Source of the DNA: Effrenium voratum | Taxonomy: Eukaryota > Sar > Dinophyceae > Suessiales > Symbiodiniaceae | Direction of reading: 5' to 3' | Assembly (NCBI GenBank): GCA_963377175.1 | Contig: CAUJNA010000464.1 | Coordinates: 78,423 to 142,422, forward strand | Length of the DNA: 64,000 bases | In this document: positions 38,701 to 45,500 of the stretch, in pieces | Layout: the number at the start of each line of letters is the position of its first letter | Position numbering within the stretch: position 1 is the first letter of the stretch | Position numbers and translations under genes: made by a program | Notes under the pieces: generated by a model | What the model was told of the DNA's origin: nothing | Databases searched by the model: none | The model's input: the letters and a program-made list of their open reading frames with translations, nothing else

Positions 38701-39010
38701 CTTCCCCTAACCTTCCCCTAACCTTCCCCACCCCCCCACCCCAGGTCTGCTCTCCCAAAAAAAAAAAAAAAAAAACCACTTCCCCCCACTTCCCCCCACC
38801 CCCCTTTCACTTCCCCCCACCCCCCCCCCACTTCCCCCCACCCCCCCCCACTTCCCCACCCCCCCCCCCCCACTTTCCCCAAAGTCCCCTCCCCGAAGCC
38901 GCTCGCGCCCTTCCCCGAAGCGACGCCACGCGCCTTTGAGCTGCACTCCTTGAGAAGCGCCGCGGCCTTCTCCTGAAGCTCCCGCTGCTTCCGCAGGGCC
39001 TCCTCCTTGC
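9418..39010 (-). CDS. Dinoflagellate coiled-coil / SH3-like (GWVT repeat) protein, at least 23 exons, partial
   Basis: Exons on the minus strand: 38934-39010, 37302-37394, 36295-36359, 35001-35049, 33499-33563, 31083-31160, 30532-30559, 29390-29464, 27986-28027, 27471-27514, 26845-26893, 25792-25849, 23890-23932, 21218-21280, 19304-19346, 18143-18187, 17656-17709, 17117-17164, 16654-16720, 15091-15146, 13372-13449, 12910-12986 and 9418-9511. They give about 463 residues with compatible phases at every junction. The first two thirds are a charged Ala/Glu/Lys coiled coil. The rest holds two tandem modules of the form KVxK-[DE]-T-I-[LI]-T, RKL--GE, acidic linker, GWVT--GN-GT-FL. I recall this arrangement from large dinoflagellate-specific families with no defined function. 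Both ends are missing. Donors are mostly GC. Confidence 0.8.
9984..10215. repeat. Tandem array, about 22-bp unit
   Basis: About ten copies of TAGTTTCTGAATCGGGCGAA with small insertions and deletions. Lies inside the exon 22-23 intron. Confidence 0.88.
11032..11103. repeat. TTGGTGGTTTGG-family inverted-repeat element
   Basis: Left ATTGGCGGCTTGG and right CCAAATCCAAACCACCAAG; family copies at 41293-41380, 52818-52906 and 55168-55240. Confidence 0.5.
11535..11655. repeat. CTAGGTCC element (MITE-like), copy 1
   Basis: Starts CTAGGTCCTCCAATAGAG and ends GCTGGGGGACCTAG. The interior TTCTGTAGTCTATTTT and AGGGGAACC are shared by all family members. Confidence 0.75.
11762..12908. repeat. Tandem array, 55-66 bp unit, about 18 copies
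   Basis: The core CGACGTCAGGTTCTGGGATC, GCTAAAATTCCGCCCTTCTG, GGCT is separated by C-run plus A-run spacers of varying length. Some units are truncated (12020-12120). The rightmost unit abuts the donor of GWVT exon 22. Seed sequence resembling the first unit occurs at about 11397-11430. Confidence 0.95.
12910..12986 (-). CDS. GWVT gene exon 22
   Basis: Encodes RKEPVDRKLRPGELVDVWVW then PKKEE plus two bases. It contains the RKL-PGE motif. The GC donor is followed within a few bases by the first unit of the 1.1-kb tandem array. Confidence 0.78.
13372..13449 (-). CDS. GWVT gene exon 21: second module
   Basis: Encodes ETIITPYFELDSAEQREATK then QLRLGE, the second 'ETI-T--FELD' segment. Acceptor GGTCAG; GC donor after GAA. 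Confidence 0.75.
13821..13913. repeat. ACTGTGGATGG-family element interrupted by a CTAGGTCC element
   Basis: GGATGGTTGCGAAATCC, ACCGTTCAGAAGCCC, CGATTCCC and ACCAACGTTCTG match the long form at 26606-26758. The expected right half (CGCGAGACTCGCGGA) resumes just after the CTAGGTCC element, near 14050. Confidence 0.65.
13914..14038. repeat. CTAGGTCC element, copy 2 (nested)
   Basis: Complete: CTAGGTCCTTTAGTAGAG ... TTGCTGGGGGACCTAG. Inserted into an older ACTGTGGATGG-family element. Confidence 0.78.
14230..14353. repeat. (ACCC)n microsatellite
   Basis: About 31 perfect tetranucleotide units, inside the exon 20-21 intron of the GWVT gene. Confidence 0.99.
14494..14608. repeat. CTAGGGGTACC-family element, copy 1
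   Basis: CTAGGGGTTCCGTCC, CCATTCTTTCCAGG, GGCTGGTTTTTGAAAGAAC, AATGGTTGAAAAGAATGGG. Three other copies: 23756-23876, 35995-36130 and (inverted) 39909-40025. Confidence 0.62.
14659..14749. repeat. CTAGGTCC element, copy 3 (internally deleted)
   Basis: Both ends intact (CTAGGTCCTCCAGTAGAG / CACTACTGGGGGACCTAG) but only 91 bp; the AACCCTCC to GGGTAAAA interior is missing. Confidence 0.8.
15091..15146 (-). CDS. GWVT gene exon 20
   Basis: Encodes NHGTPFLAEYKGVYKVVK after two bases. It contains the GN-GT-FL end of module one and the KVVK start of module two. Donor AAG|GA; an earlier GT end at 15100 would drop VVK and break the match. Confidence 0.78.
15762..15833. repeat. CCCCG/CCCCA pentanucleotide repeat
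   Basis: Runs of CCCCG and CCCCA units, upstream (minus sense) of GWVT exon 20. Confidence 0.97.
15982..16109. repeat. ACTGTGGATGGACGAAAT element, complete
   Basis: The ends TACTGTGGATGGACGAAAT and ATTTTGTCCATCCACAGTA are near-perfect inverted repeats. The element is bounded by TA on both sides, as for Stowaway/Tc1-mariner MITEs. 128 bp. Confidence 0.82.
16654..16720 (-). CDS. GWVT gene exon 19: first GWVT motif
   Basis: Encodes VDVVRVQCRTLKDDEEGWVT then VS plus one base. The acceptor is TGCCAG. The TCAG|GC donor and the next exon's GAG|GC start rebuild the glycine of 'VSGNHGTPFL'. Confidence 0.82.
16721..17116 (-). other. Repeat-free intron of the GWVT gene
   Basis: This 396-bp intron lacks the dispersed elements seen elsewhere. 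Long ORFs cross it on both strands, but the phase-correct splice between exons 18 and 19 removes it. Confidence 0.55.
17117..17164 (-). CDS. GWVT gene exon 18
   Basis: Encodes VGEILEITGQESADEE, the acidic linker after RKL in the first module. Acceptor GCCAAG, donor GAG|GT. AGGTG is repeated at both ends of the following intron. Confidence 0.7.
17491..17603. repeat. CTAGGTCC element, copy 4
   Basis: CTAGATCCTCCAGTAGAGAG ... CTGCTGGGGGACCTAG, with one substitution in the left end. Confidence 0.78.
17656..17709 (-). CDS. GWVT gene exon 17
   Basis: Encodes DTILTKERGVNSGAVRKL, the first 'DTILT ... RKL' segment. Acceptor TTGTAG. The GC donor after RKL gives RKL-VGEILEI when joined to the next exon. 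Confidence 0.75.
18143..18187 (-). CDS. GWVT gene exon 16: entry to first SH3-like module
   Basis: Encodes ERMMGIIRSYKKVLK, matching the family's 'FLRMIRVYYKVVK' run-in. Acceptor GTCCAG, donor AAG|GA. A CT-rich microsatellite lies just upstream of the acceptor. Confidence 0.72.
18213..18352. repeat. CT-rich microsatellites, duplicated
   Basis: Two (CT)n tracts each followed by CAATCCACCCCTCTCTCTC, indicating a local duplication of about 110 bp. Upstream of GWVT exon 16 in minus sense. Confidence 0.92.
19304..19346 (-). CDS. Coiled-coil gene exon 15
   Basis: Encodes SADDLYAAMSTSEE after one base. Acceptor CTTGAG, donor GAG|GT. The reading stays open further (VSKLFGGSF), so a longer exon is possible, but only the GT end keeps phase with exon 16. 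Confidence 0.58.
19347..21217 (-). other. Intron between coiled-coil exons 14 and 15
   Basis: Holds the foldback element 19753-19876. A repeat-poor segment (about 20560-20790) stays open on both strands, but no frame connects to flanking exons. Confidence 0.55.
19753..19876. repeat. Foldback element, GTACTTGGATGTTCG family
   Basis: Starts GTACTTGGATGTTCGGCC and ends near TTGGCAACGAACGACGG. Interior CTGGGTTATAACTCACC is shared with the 43227 copy. Confidence 0.55.
21218..21280 (-). CDS. Coiled-coil gene exon 14
   Basis: Encodes LTRSRAEMKNRATAELNVLE then two bases. A GC donor gives phase 2 as exon 15 requires. The preceding intron holds the 1.5-kb GT-rich tract. Confidence 0.6.
21552..23100. 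repeat. GT-rich hierarchical simple repeat
   Basis: Blocks of GTGTGCGT, GTGGGGGTGT, GTGTGCTT and GTGTTTGC units with a GC-rich interlude at 21610-22110. C/A-rich on the transcribed-sense strand. Long ORFs in several frames (up to 563 codons) arise only because such sequence lacks stops. Confidence 0.95.
23756..23876. repeat. CTAGGGGTACC-family element, copy 2
   Basis: CTAGGGGTACCTTCC ... GATCCGGTTTTTGAAAAG, AAGGATGGTTGAAAAAAG. Its right end is 13 nt from the donor of exon 13. Confidence 0.65.
23890..23932 (-). CDS. Coiled-coil gene exon 13
   Basis: Encodes LVERMIDGSSAFE with split codons at both ends (phase 1 in, 2 out). One of the few GT donors. A dispersed CTAGGGGTACC-family element starts 13 nt past this donor. 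Confidence 0.6.
25792..25849 (-). CDS. Coiled-coil gene exon 12
   Basis: Encodes AQELKAAIAGFKAELQELK plus one base. Acceptor GGGAG, donor AGA|GC. Joined to exon 13 it reads ELKRLVERMIDG. Confidence 0.68.
26336..26484. repeat. Long-form ACTGTGGATGG-family element
   Basis: CACCGTTCAGAAACCCAACG, GTAAATGCCAACAAAC, CATGGTGCAAGACTCGCGGA, TTTCGCAACCATCCACAG. Confidence 0.58.
26606..26758. repeat. Long-form ACTGTGGATGG-family element, copy 2
   Basis: GCATGAACGAAATCCGTTCG on the left; GTGGTGCGAGACTCGCGGAT, TTCGCCACCACC on the right; AT-rich insertion in the centre. Confidence 0.58.
26845..26893 (-). CDS. Coiled-coil gene exon 11
   Basis: Encodes MKSTEMQPLLEQLEEK after one base completing the previous lysine. 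Acceptor GCGGAG, donor AAG|GC. Three tandem GGCCCTACC-type units follow 18 nt into the intron. Confidence 0.7.
27471..27514 (-). CDS. Coiled-coil gene exon 10
   Basis: Encodes VKEVEEAGKPLITE plus two bases of a lysine codon. The 'VKEVEEAGKPL-TE' string fits my recollection of the dinoflagellate family. Acceptor GGCAG, donor AA|GC. Confidence 0.72.
27986..28027 (-). CDS. Coiled-coil gene exon 9
   Basis: Encodes VVEADEKYSQVEGK. Acceptor GGCAG, donor AAG|GC. 42 nt, phase 0 at both ends. Confidence 0.65.
28563..28679. repeat. ACTGTGGATGG-family element
   Basis: TACTGTGGATGGTTGCG ... GTTTATCCATCCACGGCA, with TTGCAGCCATTGTTTGTGGG between. Confidence 0.65.
29390..29464 (-). CDS. Coiled-coil gene exon 8
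   Basis: Encodes DLARRKLREEHDKEIEKTKE then GLKEK, a strongly charged helix. Acceptor CGCCAG, donor AAG|GC. Confidence 0.72.
29696..29728. repeat. (AAAG)n microsatellite
   Basis: About eight AAGA units. Confidence 0.95.
29964..30077. repeat. CTAGGTCC element, copy 5
   Basis: CTAAGTCCTCCAGTAGAGAG ... GGCACTACTGGGGGACCTAG. Confidence 0.8.
30343..30445. repeat. ACTGTGGATGG-family element, short form
   Basis: GTAAACGAAACCCTGCACCA ... TGATGCAGGTTTCGTCCATT, CGCAGTAC. Near-perfect inverted arms around CCTAAGAAACCCTGGAATGA. Confidence 0.68.
30532..30559 (-). CDS. Coiled-coil gene exon 7 (very short)
   Basis: Encodes IGIVREAQK in only 28 nt with an AAG|GC donor. A longer alternative to 30520 uses a GT donor and adds ALRR. 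Both keep phase 0 into exon 8. Confidence 0.55.
31083..31160 (-). CDS. Coiled-coil gene exon 6
   Basis: Encodes AEDARASKILSALADGKGVK then KDDFQ. The ADGKGVKKDDF segment resembles a degenerate EF-hand-like turn but lacks a full calcium loop. A CG|GC donor gives the correct phase for exon 7. Confidence 0.65.
33016..33064 (+). repeat. ATGTCCAGTAGTGAAAT dispersed repeat (representative)
   Basis: TATGTCTAGTAGTGACATGG, ATCCCCTTGAAAACCAACAG, GGG. Related copies near 3248, 25370, 25585, 27291, 33328, 42160, 45624, 46643, 47005 and 47065 (tandem pair) and 55858, all in plus orientation, so inverted relative to the genes. Confidence 0.65.
33499..33563 (-). CDS. Coiled-coil gene exon 5
   Basis: Encodes DKLTRKAEAKKKLDAQLLKF plus K. 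Acceptor GGCTAG, preceded in the minus frame by stops, so the start is well set. The 3' edge is ambiguous (AA|GC or AA|GA), with the same phase. Confidence 0.65.
33906..34020. repeat. Inverted-repeat element, inverted copy of 6721-6840
   Basis: Begins GGCTGTGGGTCAACACCAA and carries GGGATTGGGATGTTCACTG, the reverse complement of the 6721-6840 interior. It ends at a decayed CCCATAGCCAA. Confidence 0.65.
34223..34325. repeat. CTAGGTCC element, copy 6 (right end lost)
   Basis: CTAGGTCCTCCAGTAGAGAG is intact. The right side reads GGGCACTACAGAAGAC instead of CACTACTGGGGGACC. Confidence 0.75.
35001..35049 (-). CDS. Coiled-coil gene exon 4
   Basis: Encodes TLAQVLQRINEAQKKK after a one-base codon completion (arginine). 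Acceptor TCCCAG, donor AAG|GA. AGGAC is shared at both ends of the following intron. A poly-G run follows the donor. Confidence 0.7.
35995..36130. repeat. CTAGGGGTACC-family element, copy 3
   Basis: CTAGGGGTACCTGAGGGG ... AGCCGGTTTTTCAAAAAG, AACGATGGTTGACAAG. Within the exon 3-4 intron. Confidence 0.62.
36295..36359 (-). CDS. Coiled-coil gene exon 3
   Basis: Encodes ASALEAKAEAATAALAECAG then L plus two bases of the next codon. Acceptor TCTGAG, donor CAG|GC. The split codon is completed by the first G of the next exon. Confidence 0.65.
37302..37394 (-). CDS. Coiled-coil gene exon 2
   Basis: 31 codons beginning VAAAEELVEAVVAAAAHLAP and ending EAVQK. Phase 0 at both ends, acceptor GCGCAG, donor AAG|GC. 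Ala-rich heptad pattern. Confidence 0.7.
37734..37823. repeat. Foldback element, GTACTTGG family
   Basis: GTACTTGGGTCGTG on the left and CGGACATCCAAGTA on the right, interior CCTATAACCCAGATGGC. Confidence 0.5.
38529..38661. repeat. ACTGTGGATGG-family element
   Basis: GGCTGCGAATGGACAAAAAT, CCTGCACCACTTTG on the left, GGCTTCGTCCATCCACC on the right. Confidence 0.62.
38662..38933. repeat. C-run/A-run low-complexity tract
   Basis: TTCCCCTAACC repeats, then CACTTCCCCCCACCCC repeats and two poly-A runs, directly after the donor of coiled-coil exon 1 (G-rich in gene sense). Confidence 0.9.
38934..39010 (-). CDS. Coiled-coil gene exon 1 of model
   Basis: Encodes KEEALRKQRELQEKAAALLK, optionally continuing ECSSK. 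Acceptor ACTGAG. Two phase-equivalent ends exist: AAG|GA at 38949 or AAG|GC at 38934. G-rich sequence follows in the intron. Confidence 0.65.
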
Positions 39011-39587
39011 CTCAGTCCGACTTCTGCCCATCGAGCCTTTCCACCCCACCCACCCCAAAAGAACCAAAAAGGACACGAAAGTATCCCACCCCCCGCCCAA
39101 AAAAAAAGGAAAGAAAGAGGAAATCGCAAGTTGAAAAGCGGCTTATTAGTTATGAAGGCTTTGGGATGCCTGAAACTCGAGGAGCTTGGTCCATGTCTTG
39201 CTTTTCGAAGCCAGCCGAAATTTGACTCATTCGGAGATGAAACACCCAGCAGTTTCCTCACGTCCGATCGAGTGGATTGGCCAGAAAAAGTAACCAAGCA
39301 AACTCTTCATTTACCACGAAAAATGTCTTCTCAAAAAGTGACTAAAGTTCGGTGACAAAAAATGGGTGCCAAGAAAAGACAAGCCCATGTCTTTCAACCC
39401 CCCCCCCCCTGATTTTGGGCACTACCGCTTCTTGGACATCAAGCAGAGGCCAAAAGCCCCCCCGCCCCCCCACCCAAATCTCGCTTGACGTTGGAGGGGG
39501 AGCATTTTTTGTTTTAGCAGTTCAGTGCTTGGATTTCAACCACTCAACCACAATCAGCAAAATGGTTCTAGTTTCCCAACAACAACC

Positions 39588-39648
39588 GTAGTCTATTTTA
39601 GTAAGGGAACCCTATTCTAAAAAAAAACGGTACTACTGGGGGACCTAG
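39588..39648. repeat. CTAGGTCC element, copy 7 (left-truncated)
   Basis: GTAGTCTATTTTAGTAAGGG ... GTACTACTGGGGGACCTAG; the left terminal repeat is missing. Confidence 0.7.
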
Positions 39649-39790
39649 TCACCCAAACCCACCCCGCAGCGAGTCCTTCGCTTTTCCCCTGCGTGGGTCT
39701 GTTCACTCCTGCTTCTGGCCCATGTCCGGCGGCTCCTAAAAGCTACACCAGGGAAGCAGCCGGCCGAACCATGTCACTATTCTAGGGGGT

Positions 39791-39876
39791 GCTTTCTGCT
39801 CCCCTGCTAAAAGTTTAACTTTTAGTGGTTTAGTGGAAAACCCACTAGTTGGCAAAAAGTTAAAGTCCTAACAGCC
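39791..39876. repeat. GCTTTCTGCTCCCCTGC repeat, copy 1
   Basis: GTTTAACTTTTAGTGGTTTA, GTGGAAAACCCACTAGTTGG. Nearly identical to 54136-54220. Confidence 0.72.
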
Positions 39877-39908
39877 AAGCAACATGCACTAAAGTATTCT
39901 AGGGCTTG

Positions 39909-40025
39909 ATTCCAATTCCATTATTTTCAACCATCGTTCTTCTCAAAAACCAGCTGTTTCCCCAGGATTTTTGGTGGTTTTGTAGAAAGAAGGACGCCTG
40001 GAAAGAATGGGGAAGGTACCCCTAG
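39909..40025. repeat. CTAGGGGTACC-family element, copy 4 (inverted)
   Basis: TTTTCAACCATCGTTCTTCT ... GGAAAGAATGGGGAAGGTAC, CCCTAG; reverse complement of the other copies. Confidence 0.62.
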
Positions 40026-40127
40026 AACTATACGGGTCTGTGTTTTGACCCGGGGCCCTTTAAAGGTTTGGCTTGAAGGGAACACGCAAGGAAATCCGCC
40101 ATGTTTGCGGGCCCACATTTTCTCTCT

Positions 40128-40129
40128 TG

Positions 40130-40163
<34 letters not shown>
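40128..40163. repeat. (CT)n microsatellite
   Basis: About 16 CT units after TTGCTCTTTC. Confidence 0.95.
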
Positions 40164-40168
<5 letters not shown>

Positions 40169-40539
40169 CCTATCTCAGTCTTTAAAATGGGGATTCTCAA
40201 ATAATGGGCTCCCCTTTGGATTCCCTTCCCACTTTACCCTTCCAACATGGAAACCCAGCTTTTGAAGCTTTGGTGTTCCTATGTTGGCCAATATCTTGCC
40301 AAGGTCCCAAAAGCTTGAACTGTGTTCATTGCATGGGCTGGAATTTACAAGGAGGTCACACTCCCCCTCCCCCCATCACTTTCAAGAGGTGTCCCTGGGT
40401 ATCACAGTTTCAGTGACCCCCAAAACCAAAACCCCCGGTTTGCCATTGAAACCAACCAAATAGTCCCCCACAAAAATGAGCGGACAGCAAAATTCGGTGG
40501 GGGTTCATGTCCCTTGGAAGTTCCCGAGTCAAACTCATG

Positions 40540-40640
40540 CTGTGGATAGACGAAAGCCATTTCGCACCCAAGAAACCCTGGTTTCTGACGATCCCCCCTG
40601 CAAATACCAACCAACATTCTGGTTTCAACCCATGGTGCGA
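40540..40640. repeat. ACTGTGGATGG-family element
   Basis: GCTGTGGATAGACGAAAGCC, CACCCAAGAAACCCTGG, CCATGGTGCGAGACTCGCGG. Confidence 0.58.
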
Positions 40641-40696
40641 GACTCGCGGAGAAAGGTCCAACAGGTCCCAAGACGTACCGCCCCGCCATGCGCTTC

Positions 40697-40762
40697 CTTG
40701 CCGAACGCGCCCGAGCTGTCCGCAGCCGGGATCTCCCCACTGGCGCCGCTGGAAAATGGCGC
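40697..40762 (-). CDS. Candidate exon, possibly SLP2 C-terminal tail
   Basis: A 22-codon open segment (begins APFSSGASGEIPAADSSG) has an AG|GC acceptor and an AAG|GA donor. Its size and phase fit the neighbouring gene, and it is the only exon-like piece between SLP2 exon j and the next gene. The sequence is low complexity and matches no family I know. Confidence 0.33.
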
Positions 40763-41292
40763 CTCCCCCAGCTGCTTCCTGGGCGCGTTGTTTTTTTTTG
40801 GCGCGCGCTTGGTGGGGTTGGAGCCCGGTTGGTTTGGCGGTTCAGGAGAGGAAACCCATCTACCCTCTACAAACATCCCCATCCAAACCCGTGAGAGGGG
40901 AGCTGACAGGTAGTTTGAAGGGAACAAAAGCGAAACTGGAGAACCCAATCGTTTGACACATACCTATTTGGAGATCGGAGTCCTCAGGCAAAAGGGTAAC
41001 TGCGCCCGTTTAACCTGAAACCACGAAGGACCCATCTCAGAGGTTCCTCGTTTGCTAGTTGGGTCACGGTGACAATGGCCGGTCATGGCCGGCCCGGTCC
41101 TGGCTTGGCTCCCTTGCGAGTCGGATTCCTCTGAACCAGTAACCAACAAACAACCCTCCCCCCCTCTCAGGGGGATTCCTCTCATTGATGTACTGTTTTG
41201 GTCAAGTTGCGGCCCCTAGAACAGCAGTGAAGGACATGTGGGCTTTTGAAATTCTAAAACTAACAGGACAAAAAGCACTCCACTTCCTTCCA

Positions 41293-41380
41293 TTGTGGTT
41301 TGGATTGGCGATTTGGTGGATAAGGGGAGGGTTTTCATGTACTCTTTGCAAGATGGAGTTCAAATCCCAAGCCACCAATG
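41293..41380. repeat. TTGGTGGTTTGG-family element
   Basis: TTGTGGTTTGGATTGGCG on the left, CAAATCCCAAGCCACCAATG on the right. Confidence 0.52.
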
Positions 41381-42454
41381 CAGCCCCAACTAATGGCTGG
41401 TTAAAACCGAAAAACACCCCAAAAAATCCGACTTTGTGCATCGAGCTTGCGAATCGATCGATCGAAGCTCGGGACCGCGCCTCCCCCCCCCAAAAAAAAA
41501 GGCGGCTGGCGGTGCTTGTCATGGACGTGACGTGGTCTGGTCCCCAATTTTCTCCCACAACCCGCGAGGTTGCTGTCTTGTGCTTGCATCATCTCCAAGC
41601 GTCTTGGTCATTCCTTCAAAGTTGTGGTTGTAGATGGCCATTCCGTTTGGTGGGAAGCTTGAAGCCGGCAAGCTTAGGATCAGTCGTGGGATCCTCCTTT
41701 TGAGCTTTTACAATGTGGCCGGCCAAATATGGCTGTGACTTTTTTCAGCTGGCCCCTCAAACTTCAAAATGCGTTTCCTTTCAAACCAACAAACAGAAGG
41801 CATGCAATCCAGCAGCGAAATGGTCCATTTCAACACAAGAATCGGTCCATGGCCAAAAAAGAACTGGAGCCTCTGGAGATGTCTATGGGACCTCTGGAAG
41901 GAAATCCAAATCTCGTGGCAGTCTGCTAGATGTTGATCACAGTGTCTCCGGGGGTTCTTGTGCGGGTGTGTCTTTCTTTCGAGGACCCTCCCAACTCCCA
42001 AATGGTGGTTTTCTGTTTGGGCTCTCCTCACCACAAAGTGGAACCCTCAACAAAGCAGACCCAAATTTGGTTTTTGGAGACAAACCCCCCCCCCCCTCCG
42101 GGAATAAAAAGGGATGCAAACCTCCATGTGCTCATCTAAGTCACCTGGGGAAAGTTAGAGACATGTCCAGTGGTCATAAATTTCCTCCAAAGCCCATGGC
42201 CAAAAAAAAAGGTGCCAGGTACCCTTCTTCGGCTTATGCTGCTATCATGTCCCTAGCCAGAACTCCTGGTATCTTTAAATTTGGACCTTCCCCGCTCCAA
42301 GTCCTGAAATCGAAGGGGAAACCAAAGCTCTCCTCCCGACAATCGATTCCCTTAAAGCGAAAATCAAGAAAAACACCTCGCGCTTCCGCAAAAATGGAAG
42401 CTTGGGGAACCCGCCCACCCCTTGCACCACCCACCGCCTTCCAATCCCCCCGTC

Positions 42455-42560
42455 CCCCCGCTGCATCGGGCGTCATGATCCCCGTGGCCGCCGCCACCAT
42501 GGCGGAGGCGTCGTTGGCGTTGGCGGGCACGATGATGGTGTTGGACTTCCGGGCCATCTC
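42455..42560 (-). CDS. SLP2 exon j: C-terminal conserved block
   Basis: Encodes EMARKSNTIIVPANANDASA then MVAAATGIMTPDAA, the diagnostic 'LAK-SNT-L-P-N--D--SMVAQAM' end of SLP2. Acceptor GTCGCAG. The 3' edge is unclear because the reading runs into a G-rich stretch after GATGCAGCGG; the low coordinate may be off by about 10 nt. Confidence 0.85.
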
Positions 42561-45500
42561 CTGCGACTTCCAACGACCGACGAGCGACGAGCGTCGCGAC
42601 GCGCGGCTCCCGGGGCTCCAGCGACGCGGGGATTCGGGGGGCGAGAAAACGAAGCGCTCGGCTTCGCAGCCGAGCCGAGAGGGCGGGGTGGCAGCCAACA
42701 AAGAGGTCGCCTGGAGCTGGTTGGTTTTTACCCGCCAACGTGGTCCGAACCGAAAAAGTGACTAAAGCGCAGGAACTCAAGAAGTGAGACTTGGTGTTTT
42801 GGAGCCCGGTGGTTTGGGGGGGGGGGAACCCATCTACCCTCTTCCTGCGAAACATTCTTGGTGGGGATAGTTGCAAAAAGACAACTCTAACTGGCTTTGA
42901 GGAAAAACAACACCCTAACCAGTTATCCCAAAACTGCCCAGACAAACCATGTGACGTGTTTTTTGTCAAGGGAGATTAACATGCCCCCCCCCCCCCCAAA
43001 AAAAAAAAGAGGAAAAAAGGAAAAAGAAAAAGACAACAACATGTGTGGAGAATCTCCTGGTGGGAAGGTCCTACCTGTTGGGCTCTCTACTGTGCGGGGA
43101 TGCCTGTGGTCACAGTACAACTTTGGCCACGAGAAGGGTGAATTCCCCAAACGCGGTGGATGCAGTGGAAGATGGTCAGCCCCAACAGGGCGTCCTTTTT
43201 CAACCGAACACTGGCTTTGCAACTGGGTACTCGGATGTTTGTTGCTAAGTGCTTACTCACCTGGGTTATAAGTTATAACCCACGGAGAAAAACGGCTAAC
43301 TCCACTGTATAAGTGGGTTACGGACCAAGGCTGCCAACAACTTACAGACTGGGCCGAAGACCCAAGTACCCTCCCACCAGCAAACATGGAAGCGCACAAA
43401 CCGACTGTCTACCAAAAGAGGCCTGTGCACTTCCGCGTTCGGAGGGGCTTCTGGCCTCCCTTTTCGTTGGTTCAATCAAAACTGTTCAAGTGGTCCCAAA
43501 GACTCAATCTTGTTCCACAACCATGTCCAGGCAAACCGGACATGCCGCGTGGATCGAAAAACTTATCCAAGCTTAAGAATTCGACCACTTCCGGAAAAAA
43601 AAAACGGATCACGTTTTGGCACCCACTTCCGACCGAGTGGATGGCCAAACAAAACAAACCCAAAAAGGTGACTCAAGTCCAGTCGAACTCGATGGAAGCG
43701 CAGCGTCTTCGAACCCCAACCCACCAGGCCCTTCGACCCTTCCCACGGGTCGAGTTTCTCCTTCCAGGACGCCACCCACTGCTCGGCCACACGGAGATTC
43801 GCCGCCTCGAGCAAAACAACTCCGCCCCTTCCGTCCGAACTGACGACGTCCGAGTGGATCTCGGTGGGCCATGAGGGAAAAAGGCCAAACCAACGTGTGA
43901 TTGCACCACTGGTCCAAACCCAAGTGACTTGTGATTTACAAAAAACAAAAACTTACCTGGGGATCGCATCATTCCAGGGTTTCTTAGGTGGTGCGAAATG
44001 GAGGGCCATCCACAGTAGTTGTGGCAGCTTAAGTTTAGTTGCTGGTCAAAGCAGCGCCAAACTTGTGGTTTTAGAGGGAAACCCGCCGCCAACATCCAAA
44101 GCAAGGTTAAGTGAACATTGAATGCATAAAATGTTATGAGAGCATCTGAGCAAACATGCTCAGACCCTATGCAGCTACAATAAAACTATCAAACAAATAG
44201 GCATGCACAGCTAGCTAGGTCCTCCAGTAGAGAGGTTAGAATAAGGGTGCCCTTTTTTCACTGGTCTATTTTCGTAAGGGAACCCTCCCCAAAAAGAAAA
44301 CCCAAAAAAATGTAAAAGGCCACTACTGGGGGACCTAGTTGAGCGCATCCAGGGTATCGGAAAAGGGTGCCCGAGAGCAACGCAAGCGAGTTTGTCCCCA
44401 CAACGCTGTCAGCAGAAGGGGGCGAGGTTGCAAAGTCACAGCTATGCTGCGCTTTCGTTGCAACAAACAGTCAAGCGGGGCAAAATGCGCTCAGTAGCCC
44501 AGCCTCACCATGAGGTCCTCCAATTGAGTCAGCACTGACTGGTCTAAGGATGGCAGAGCTTGCAAAGCCGCGTCCATGCACTCATCAGAGTTGGTGTGTT
44601 CCGCTGCGTGGTCTGTCATGGACTGCTCCCTGTTGAGGTCTTCTGCTTTGGCAGCCTCCGCAATCACCTCCACCTCGCTGCGGGAGACCAGCCCTCCAAA
44701 GAGGAAGTCGAAGAGGCCTCTGACCTGCTGGTCGAAGCTTGCAGATGACTCTGTAAGACGCTCGTATCGGACATGGTACACGCCATCCTTGTCCTCAAAG
44801 AGTTTCGCCATGTCATGAATGAAACGAGAAGTGTCTGGCCAAAGCGTCATCATGCCCTCATGGGGTCCCATGAACAAGATCTCCGGAAAATGACTGACTG
44901 GACTCTGGGCTTCTTGTCCCCGATGGTGATAGCAGTAAGAAGAGGCCAGCATGTGCCTAGGGTTCCGCACAATGTGAGCGCCGCGGGAGCTGTTGCCCCG
45001 GGAGCTGGCCCTTGCCCTCGCCAGCTCAAGGCTGGCCAGTGAGGCCACGTTGTCCCACAAGATTTGGCAATCGGGGACCTCTGGGCAGTAATGCCGGCTG
45101 CCCACCGAAGTGACGTTGCTCTGCGTTTCTGCGTGCACGTGGCAACTGTAGCCGGCACCCAGGCCATCAAATGCGTGGCGCATGATGTTCCTCAGCAGCT
45201 GAGAGCCTGCCTTGTGATGCGTGCCAACCCAATACACATGATCGTCCCAAGGCTTTGATCTGCGAAGCCTCGTCTGTGTCTGCACAAAGCTCACCTCGCA
45301 CTCCTCTTGGGCCATAGAAACGGTGCAGAGTGCCAGCAGCACATTTTGCCACAGCGCCATGTGCAAAGAGATGTAGGGTTCGGTCAAGTTTGTGGCTAGG
45401 CTGCACGGAACTGACCAGCATCAAGACCGGCGATCAAGACTCAAACTGCCCCACCTAAAAGGCCCACTTGAATATGTATAGACCATGGTCCACCTCCCAC

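Noticed and set aside
41713..42765. 350-codon plus-strand ORF
   Set aside because: It is antisense to SLP2 exon j and runs through dispersed repeats; no domain is recognisable.
45361..45480. Relic dinoflagellate spliced leader upstream of the nested ORF
   Set aside because: A stretch reading TCCGTGCAGCC in gene sense is only weakly similar to the leader start and lacks the TTTTGGCTCAAG end.
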